In this document: positions 56,783-64,000 of the stretch, in pieces
How positions within the stretch are numbered: the stretch's first letter is position 1
Layout of the letters: each line of letters begins with the position of its first letter
Source: Flaccisagitta enflata
Taxonomy: Eukaryota > Chaetognatha > Sagittoidea > Aphragmophora
Reading direction: 5' to 3'
Assembly (NCBI GenBank): GCA_965153355.1
Contig: OZ231126.1
Coordinates: forward strand, 58,838,001 to 58,902,000
DNA length: 64,000 bases
The notes under the pieces: generated by a model
Told to the model about the DNA's origin: nothing
Databases searched by the model: none
What the model saw: only the letters and a program-made list of their open reading frames with translations
Program-made: the position numbers and the translations under genes

Positions 56783-57320
56783 CATTTGGGTGCTTCACAT
56801 AGCAAACGTTGGTTATTTCTTTTCACCCTCCTCACTTCGTGTGGAGTGGCCAATTTTAAAACCCTAACCATTTTTTTTTTATTAAAAATCGTTCATCTTC
56901 TGTTTTTTAGAAAATTGTGTTTGAGAACCTAATTTGCATAATGCAGTGGGATAAAACAATATGCTGACATTGTTTAAATAAGTTTTCCCAAATTTCTACT
57001 TTTCATGAAATTGTATTTCTGCCTTTTTATACGCTCTTTCATGGCTTATATTCTGATATTTTGAATTATTTTTACAAATATCATCATTTTCTAAAACAAA
57101 TGTTTTTTTTTTATAACAAAACTGCTTAGGATTTTGCTGAATTCTAGGAAATCTGTGGTAACTTTAAGGCCAAAACAAAAACAGAAGATGAAAGAATTTC
57201 AAAAAAAGGAAAATAATCATGTAATTTTTCAAAATGTCGCTTTATGATTTTTGCTCCTCCACGTTACCTAAGTAGGGTGAAAGGATACTCCCAACTTTTG
57301 CTATGTGAAGCACCCAAATG
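56783..57320. mobile_element. Terminal-inverted-repeat element, ~46-bp arms
   Basis: CATTTGGGTGCTTCACATAG at the left and CTATGTGAAGCACCCAAATG at the right. Similarity continues inward to TTCACCCT/AGGGTGAA. 538 bp, non-coding, AT-rich interior. Confidence 0.85.
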
Positions 57321-57493
57321 TTTCATCTTAGTCCTTACAGTTCAACGCGGGGCAGCTCGTTGTTGACATCATCATCCCCGCTCCCAGTTATAAACCCTGG
57401 GCACGATTTCATAACCAGACGCATGGTTATTCGCAGGGCCGTATGGCAAAGGGCCGCCATGGCCACCATGGCGGCCCCTTGGTGGGACACACT

Positions 57494-57497
<4 letters not shown>

Positions 57498-57576
<79 letters not shown>

Positions 57577-57592
57577 AGGAGAGAGAGAGACT
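57498..57592. repeat. (GA)n microsatellite
   Basis: About 45 GA units. Confidence 0.95.
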
Positions 57593-57703
57593 AGGTTTTT
57601 TTTTTTACTGATGCACAAAACATCAATTTTGTCTATACATATGGAGACAAAAAAATCATTAGTTAGATTGATTGGGACACCAGGAAATTGTTGTGACACA
57701 AAT

Positions 57704-58676
57704 ACAGACGAAAGTGAAATACAAGAAGTTAACCCCCCAAAAACTGTAGCACCCCCCCTACAGCCGCAACTGCTGAATAAAGAAAGGAATCATCAGAGTG
57801 ATTTTGGAATTTCAATCTCAATAAAAAATTACAGCTTAAAAACTAACTAAAACCAACCTTTTTTAAATAATGCTGAAATACAATTTTCGACTAGTTTTTT
57901 TGCTATAATTCTTTACTGGGAATGAAATTCCAAAATCGCTCTGATGAGGCTAATTGTATTGATAAAGCCTCCATTCTTTACAGTGGGGTTCGTGGCATAA
58001 CAGCCTAAACTGGAGGAAGGTATTTAAGTGTCTTAATTTCATTCAACAAACTTGATATTTGAAATATAAGTTGTTTACTCGATGCTTTTGTCCCTGAGTT
58101 TTTCGGTTGCTATGGAAACCAAAATTATTTTTTCAAACATTTATAACCACTAAAATATCAATATTTTGAGAAATATTGTCAAGGAACATTGTTCAAAATC
58201 AAATTTGCTACAACTTTCCCACAGTATGTTCTGTAAGAATATTGCTCATTTGGCCGTTGCTAAGGGGCATCACACCTAGCGACCGCTAAAAAATGCTCCC
58301 TAGCAACGGCTAAACGAGCAATATTCTTACAGGACATACTGTGGGAAAGTTGTAGCAAATCTAATTCTGAGCAATGTTCCCTGATAATATTTGTCAAAAT
58401 ATCAATATTCTAGCTGTTATGAATGTTCAAAAAAATAATTTTGGTTTCTATAGCAACCGAGAAACTCAGGGACAAAAGCATCAAGTGAACAACTCATATT
58501 TCAAATATCAAGTTTGTCTAATGAAATTAAGACACTTTAATACCTTCCTCCAGTTTAGGCTGTTATTCCTCGAACCCCACTGTACCTTATATGTCTTTCA
58601 TCATTTCGTGGTTGAGGCTGTAGGGGGGTGCTACAGTTTTTGGGGGGTTAACTTCTTGTATTTCACTTTCGTCTGT
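57704..58676. mobile_element. Terminal-inverted-repeat element, ~62-bp arms, hosting a nested palindrome
   Basis: ACAGACGAAAGTGAAATACA at the left and TGTATTTCACTTTCGTCTGT at the right, with AGTTAACCCCCCAAAAACTG also mirrored. A smaller inverted pair (57787-57825 with 57917-57955) lies in the left half. It is interrupted by the palindrome at 57981-58582. Confidence 0.8.
57981..58582. mobile_element. TA-flanked, almost complete palindrome (Tc1/mariner-like MITE)
   Basis: Ends CAGTGGGGTTCG and CGAACCCCACTG, flanked by TA on both sides. The two roughly 290-bp arms are complementary along nearly their whole length and meet near 58285 (CCGTTGCTAAGGGGC / GCTCCCTAGCAACGG). TA duplication is the insertion mark of the Tc1/mariner superfamily. 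No coding capacity. Confidence 0.8.
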
Positions 58677-58689
58677 AGGAGGTGGCACC

Positions 58690-60427
58690 CCCAAAATGAT
58701 GCGCTGGTTATTCGGAAAATAAGATGCACTACCTGTTCATCTTTGCTTTTATTTATGTTCAGCTAGAGAATATATCTCTACCCACCTCGAGTCAACTACC
58801 ATGAGCAGGAAATCACTTCACTGCAAGTGCTTAGTTTTGGGGTATTACCCTACACTTCCAGAAATGTTTTGGTCAGGCGGTTTTTTAATTTTCAGATGGA
58901 AGAAAAGATGAAAAATAATTTTTGACGGTTCCTACGGCAAGCTTTTTTCGCGCTCTTTTTCTTTCTATTTTTCAGCGGACTTTTCTATTCATAATTTTCT
59001 TAATAACTCATGGGGGAACTTTGTTTACAAAAGAAATCAAGGAGTAGAATGCCATGGAAACCACCGGACACAACTTCATCAAATGAATACATCATTTACA
59101 CACTCGACAATAAGTTGCAACAATAGATTACAAAGTCTCACACCATGCACTATCTAAACCATAAACACACTTTTATTGCTTTAATGGGAAGAAAATCATT
59201 GATTTGTAATGCCGATGCTGCATCAAGGGGTAGAAAATCAAAGGCAAGGGGGAACAATCAAAGGTTATGGAACTACATACACCCTCGCTTAAAGTCGCGA
59301 TATCAAGCATGCCAACACTTGGTTTTTACCTCTCTCCATGTCAAAGTTCATTGTGTTGAGGGCAGATTTACTATCTATATTGCTCATATTACTTTTCCGC
59401 CTAATCATGTGGGTCCTGTTAGAGACAGAAGGGCGAACAGACAGAAGAAATGACAGAGAAGTAAATTAAACTCTTATAACATGTTTGTTGATCATCTGAC
59501 TATATAGATGATATCTCCGCCGCCAAAGATAGGGAAGAAAACTTTTTTTGCACAGGTGTAATGGACAGACAGATGGATAAACAGACGGACAGACTGTTTT
59601 AAAGAGATGCGTTCCAGATTCACGCATCTTAAAAGAAAATGATATGCTGAACATGCAATCATAATGAACATATCATTTAAGTTTGCACAATAGTTGCAAT
59701 TGCTTTCAAACACCTATGTACGTTCACAATTGTCAAAAAGCTCATTTGCATATTGCAGTAAATCATAATTTTTAGCTATAACTCATAGACGTAATCTTTA
59801 ACATCGATAATTATATCATAAATGTATTAGAATGTGTTAGATTTACTATTTTGTGATTATTTGTAGTCGCATATTCTCTTGATTCGCCCTGTTTGTTGCC
59901 CATTTTGTGAATTTATATTATTGCTGATTTTCTTTCTTTAGTTATCAGTTGTAATGTTATTCGCTCTTCATTCCTGGTCAATCTTGGGGTGCGTTTCCTT
60001 ACCTGGTGAGTTTTGGGTGGACCTAGTTGGTTGGTCAGTTGGTCGGCTTGGTTGGTTGGTCAGTTGGTCGGTTGGTTTAACTAGTTGTTTAGTTATATAG
60101 CTTTTATGCTGTTGAGTTATTGAGTTATTTAGGATGATAGGTTGTTAGGTTAATCTCTTTTCTCCTTTCTTCCTCTTCCTCTTTTTCTGTCACGTTTTTG
60201 AAATTTCCCTTTCAACCATAGAAGATACTGAGATGGTGACGACGAGAAACATTATACAAATGAAGACTTGATGACTTTGAGTGGATTCGTGGTGTTGACG
60301 TCGTTGGCGCAGCGCGTGGCGTGGCATCGAGAGGATTGGCGCGGCCGTGACGCAGCGGCTGCCGGACCGATTCATCTTCGACAACGTTAGCGCATAGGTA
60401 CTTTGACGGTTGGAGATCGTATGATAC
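58690..60427. other. Unique sequence and possible retroelement 5' region
   Basis: No gene recognised. A hairpin-like GAGATGCGTTCC...CGCATCTTAAAA lies near 59608-59636, and GGTTGGTCAGTTGGTCGG repeats lie at 60034-60075. The 5' LTR and leader of the BEL/Pao element should lie in the right part, but I cannot delimit them without the 3' LTR. Confidence 0.35.
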
Positions 60428-60493
60428 GTGGTTCTTTACAGTACAAAAACGATACCAGAGATTGATCAAGATTTGTGTTTTTCTAACACCACA

Positions 60494-61507
60494 ATGAGCA
60501 CACATCACACACAGGCCCCGGGTGGCGACGGAGAACCGCCGGTGTGGAAGAGGCGCGACATTTCGAGTGTAAGAAGAGAGTTGTATCTCGAATTCGCTGT
60601 CGTCCAATCGGCGATCAGCGTTGCTTCCGTCAGTAAAGAAAGGGCCGTGTTGATAAGAGCGAATGATGCGGCGAACAAATTCCAAAAGCTTCTAAATGAG
60701 AAAATAGAGCAATACAACGCGTGTGTGATAGACGACGTGTCAGCCAAACACGCGGCAAACGATCTGATGGTGGATATATCGGCATACCGTGCGGAACTAG
60801 ACACATCCCTAAAGCCGTTGTACATAGAGGAAACGGGGGAAGGCGAAAGGGAGGTGTCGTTTGACGCCGGTTCTCCAATCGCGAAGGAAGAGGCGCCAGA
60901 GAAAGCGGCGCCGCCGCGTTTCGAGAGACTGAGACAACCACCAGGAGGCGGCATAATGGACAAAACAATGCGCATATCAGAGAGCGAGGAGGAGGAGGTG
61001 CCAAATGAGGAGGAGGCGCCAAATGGAGAGGAGACTCCAAATGCGGAGGAGGAGGAGAGAGGAGCGGAAGAACCGGAAGTGGAAGAGGAGGTAAACGGCG
61101 CCGGAGAGCACCAAAATAACGCCGGCGAAAATCAGATCGCGGAAACAGCGGCGACAGGCGGCATAATAAGCAGAATCGCGGGAATGTTTAGAGGATCGTC
61201 GACGCCCCAGCAAGCGAATGCGACAGAAACGATCGCAGCGTCAGCAGGGAACCCGGCGATCCACGTGATACCCGCGACGCCGGCCGAGAGGACGCCGTCA
61301 ATGAGAAGCGCCGGATCAATCGCGAGATCGATACAAGCGAAAAAAGACAGAGACGATGAACAGAGAAAAGAGAAAGAACGGATGGAAGCAAACAGAAGGC
61401 AGAGTGAAGGGGATGAGGCGGAAGCATTAAGAAAGGTTGAAGAGATAAGAAGGCAGAGAGAGCAAAACGAAACACTTCATAGAATCAAAGTGAAGGGGAT
61501 TGAATGA
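60494..61507 (+). pseudogene. BEL/Pao gag, N-terminal part, ends at in-frame TGA
   Basis: Likely starts at ATG 60494 (MSTHHTQAPGGDGEPPVWKR), although the frame is open from 60428. The helical region to about residue 110 resembles the N-terminal helix bundle of Pao Gag. A Glu/Pro-rich linker and a basic Arg/Lys/Glu coiled stretch follow. TGA at 61505-61507 stops the frame, and the same frame continues open immediately after it. Gag forms the particle that packages element RNA. Confidence 0.75.
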
Positions 61508-63142
61508 ATCCACAGAGAACAGCAACAAGCGATCAGTGACGACGATGAAGCTTCGGGCGCTAGAGAGGCGATGAGGAGACTCGAGCAGTCCGTCAACGGG
61601 GGCGAAGGGAACGTATTGGATCCCAATGCCGCGGTGGAGAGCTGGGCAAAAAACAATGCCAGCGGCTCCGTTCCGACGACACCCGTAAGAGGGAAAGTAC
61701 CACTAAAAAAGGGGGAAAAGAAAGTGGCACTAAAGCTCGATCTTGACAAAATACAACTGACGCCAAAAAGGATTACAAAACCCATAATCCCTCCAGCGAA
61801 GGCGATCAGGAAGCCAATCGTCCCATCGGAAAAGGTGAAAAAAGTGAACAAACCAGTGATTGAACAATTGCCACCAAGGGAATTGAAGCACGAAAAGGAG
61901 AAAAAAGACACAAAAAAGTTGAGAGAGAAAAAGGAGAAAATAGAAAAGGAGACGATGGAACTAATGGCAAGGTTGCAAGAACTGCACAATTCGGCGCAGC
62001 AGGTGGAGGAAGGCTTGGAGGAGGAGGAGGAGGAAGAGGCGCCAAAGACGCCAACCACACCGAGTTGCGCCGGAGGTGCAAATCAAGAAGAATTTGTGCG
62101 AGTCCAAATCCAGATGTTTGCAATGGCACAATTAAAAGAAGCTCGCCCGGTGAAGAAATTCGCAGGAACAGGCAAAGGAATGAGCTTTGCCAAACATATG
62201 CTGAAGTTTGAAACGGCCTTGGAGATAGTCGGTCTGTCGGACAAAGCCAAATTGAATGAATTTCAGCACTACTTCGAGGGCGCAGCGTTCCAGCTGATTG
62301 AGGCTGAGACCTTAGAAAAGACAGACGCGGGAAAGGCAGTGAAATCGGCAATTGAGAAACTGAACAGGAAATTTGGCCTGAGGAAAGAATCAGCGATGGA
62401 GATGCTCGAGGAGTTATTGCAAGGAAAACAGGTCGGCGAGAAGGATCATAGCAGTCTGCTGATGTTTTACTGCAAGCTGCAGAGCATACACACGCTGGCA
62501 AAAAGCACCGGCAGAGGAGGGGAATTCGAGAATAAGATGATCATCGAATCAATCCTCTCAAAAAAGATCCCACACCTGACAGCAAAGTGGTCAAAGAGGG
62601 TAGTAAAGAATATGATGTCAGATGGGGAGACGTTGGGCTTTGAAACGTTCCTCGAATTCCTTGACACCGAGCATACAATCGCTGAGTTATGCTACAGAAA
62701 TTCGAGTCAAACGCAGAACAACAAACCTATAGGGGCAGCCAAAGTGGCGGCGACGACGGCGACAGCCCCGGCGAAAAGCGGCGGCAAACCAACGACAAAC
62801 GCGGCAGCGGCCACCACAACAGCAGCAGCACCGACGGCCGGAAGTTGTGAACGTTGCGGAGGCCAACATCGCATCCCAGCGTGCGACATCTTCAAAGGCC
62901 TGTCCAGCGCGGATAGAAGGAAATTTTGCATAAATACTCGTATATGCTATCTGTGCCTTGAGACTGGGCATATGGCGAGAAACTGCAAGTCGACGGAAAT
63001 GTGCGCTATCTGCGGTATAGGCCACCACACCCTGCTCCACCCAGACGAATCCTCGGGTGCCCCGCCTACCCCGGCGGGAACCAACGGAGGAGGAGGAGGA
63101 GGAGGAGGAGGAGGAGGAGGAGGAGGAGGCGGAAACGCATGA
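61508..63142 (+). pseudogene. BEL/Pao gag, C-terminal part with DUF1759-like domain and zinc knuckles
   Basis: Same frame as the preceding segment. The core (about 62090-62700), with QIQMFAMAQLKEARPVKKFA and IGLSDKAKLNEF-type helices, matches the DUF1759 capsid-like domain of BEL/Pao elements. Three Cys/His motifs follow: CERCGGQHRIPAC, CYLCLETGHMARNC (canonical CX2CX4HX4C) and CAICGIGHH. These bind nucleic acid. A (GGA)n run gives a poly-Gly end just before TGA at 63140. Confidence 0.8.
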
Positions 63143-63160
63143 CTAGCCGTTCCTAAATAA

Positions 63161-64000
63161 AATTCAGTCTTTAAAGTCGGAGGTGATGATGGAGCATGGC
63201 GGCTCATCGTACCATTGTATATAGTGGGAGAAAATGGGGAGGAAGTTGGCACTTATGCCCTCCTCGACGGAGGCGCAAATCGAAATGTTGTGTCGGAGTC
63301 AATATGCTCACGCTTGGGCATAAAAGGAAGAGACGTGAATATGAAAGTAACGACTTTGGATAAAACTGTAGAAGGCGTGAGAAAGGTGGCGGATGTCTCA
63401 GTGAAGGGGACAAATGGATTTGAATTGAAACTAAGCAACGCGATTTTTGGGGAAATAATAGCCACAGAGGGTGATAGACCCCCCAGAATCACGGATGTGG
63501 AGGGGATTGAACACCTGAGCGACATCGAGTTTCCCGCTTTTCCGGAAGAGGACGACGCCGAATACCAAATAGGAGTGATCATCGGAGCGGAACACGCCCG
63601 AGTGTGGAGCTCTGGCGAGAGACGCATTGGCGATGCGTCACTTCCGGTGGCGTTGGAGACGGGATTCGGCTATTGTTTAATAGGCCCCAAGAAGAACATT
63701 GAATCGCATTGTTTTGTTTGCAACCATGTTTCCTTTCAGAGTTACACATCCAATACAGATGCAGAAATGAAAAAATGCTTTGCAAGCGAGTTTGAAAGGG
63801 CAAAACACGATGATGAGACGATGTCGTTGGAAGATAAGTTTGCTCTGAAGCAACTTGAAGAATCAATTGTGTGGGACAAAGCAGTGGAAAGGTACCGAGT
63901 GAGCCTGCCCCACAAACGCGGAAGGAAAGCGACGGCGGAAAGGATCAACAAAGTGGATTCAAGCGGCATGGCGTTGAACCGTCTGTGGAGGACGGCACGA
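63161..64000 (+). CDS. BEL/Pao protease and start of pol (partial, open at window end)
   Basis: The frame is open from just after the TAA at 63158 to the window end, in the same frame as gag. YALLDGGANRNVVSESICSR is the retropepsin-like (DUF1758/A17) active-site region, with Asp-Gly-Gly instead of the common Asp-Ser/Thr-Gly. QIGVIIGAEHARVW and ETGFGYCLIGP fit the family's IGxD and GWxxxGP blocks. SLEDKFALKQLEESIVWD and YRVSLPHK match the linker before the reverse transcriptase, which lies beyond the window. Confidence 0.75.

Larger units (their letters stand above)
60428..64000 (+). mobile_element. BEL/Pao LTR retroelement, 5' part, runs off the window
   Basis: Gag, three zinc knuckles, a retropepsin-like segment and the beginning of pol follow each other on one strand in one frame, as in BEL/Pao gag-pol polyproteins. 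Three in-frame stops (61505, 63140, 63158) interrupt it. The copy is probably inactive unless some stops are bypassed. Neither LTR was identified. Confidence 0.8.

Noticed and set aside
59145-59453. 102-codon plus-strand frame
   Set aside because: Composition is plausible, but no motif, no homologous pattern and no gene context were found.
60230-60330. Possible tRNA primer-binding site (TGGTGACGACGAG) or tRNA-like TTGGCGCAGCGCG
   Set aside because: No LTR end (CA) precedes the first and no matching tRNA can be shown. The second is too short to call.
61477-62501. Minus-strand frames across gag
   Set aside because: Shadows of the gag frame, rich in Ser/Pro/Leu, with no domain.

Overview
This window looks like nuclear DNA of an invertebrate animal. 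The evidence is GT-AG introns, extracellular-matrix-type protein domains, a BEL/Pao retroelement, cut-and-paste DNA transposon relics and a very heavy load of microsatellites. The sequence does not let me name the species. I see no bacterial operons, tRNA, rRNA or CRISPR arrays. Most long open frames are translations of simple repeats such as CT, CTTT, TTC, GT, CAA and a 13-bp satellite, and they are not genes.

Layout. (1) About 1.9-15.6 kb, plus strand: thirteen short exon-like segments whose splice phases all match. Together they encode a roughly 764-residue Transib/RAG1-superfamily DDE transposase-like protein, with candidate catalytic residues D331, D470 and E680. A 16-bp tandem duplication at 6846-6877 breaks the frame, so this is a decayed copy, a polymorphic allele or an assembly error. 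Its introns are packed with repeats: a 1.79-kb hAT-like element with a perfect 8-bp target-site duplication, a 0.93-kb 13-bp satellite, two foldback elements, ATTC and 21-bp arrays, and several copies of a short hairpin-ended repeat family. (2) 15.6-30.6 kb: no convincing host gene. It holds tandem arrays, a 953-bp tandem duplication whose second copy is split by a 2.49-kb insertion carrying a LINE ORF1 relic, four minus-strand copies of the hairpin-ended family, and long pyrimidine microsatellites. (3) 30.7-53.7 kb, plus strand: a six-exon gene for a roughly 1248-residue extracellular, probably membrane-anchored, modular protein. Its order is Ser-rich N-terminus, hydrophobic anchor, NtA/NTR-like domain, TSP1, TSPN/laminin-G-like domain, second TSP1, six EGF-like repeats, His/Asn-rich linker, seventh EGF and an EMI-like tail. 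All splice phases agree, and a polyadenylation signal lies at 54327. Its introns carry more than fifteen long (CT)n tracts, nearly all with the pyrimidines on the sense strand. (4) 54.4-58.7 kb: a cluster of foldback and terminal-inverted-repeat elements, including one palindrome with TA ends nested in another. (5) 60.4 kb to the window end: the 5' part of a BEL/Pao retroelement (gag, zinc knuckles, protease, start of pol) with three in-frame stops.

The main results are the exon-by-exon Transib/RAG1-like gene and the unusual NtA-TSP1-TSPN-TSP1-EGF-EMI protein. Both were reconstructed by matching intron phases and family motifs by eye, and no database search was possible.
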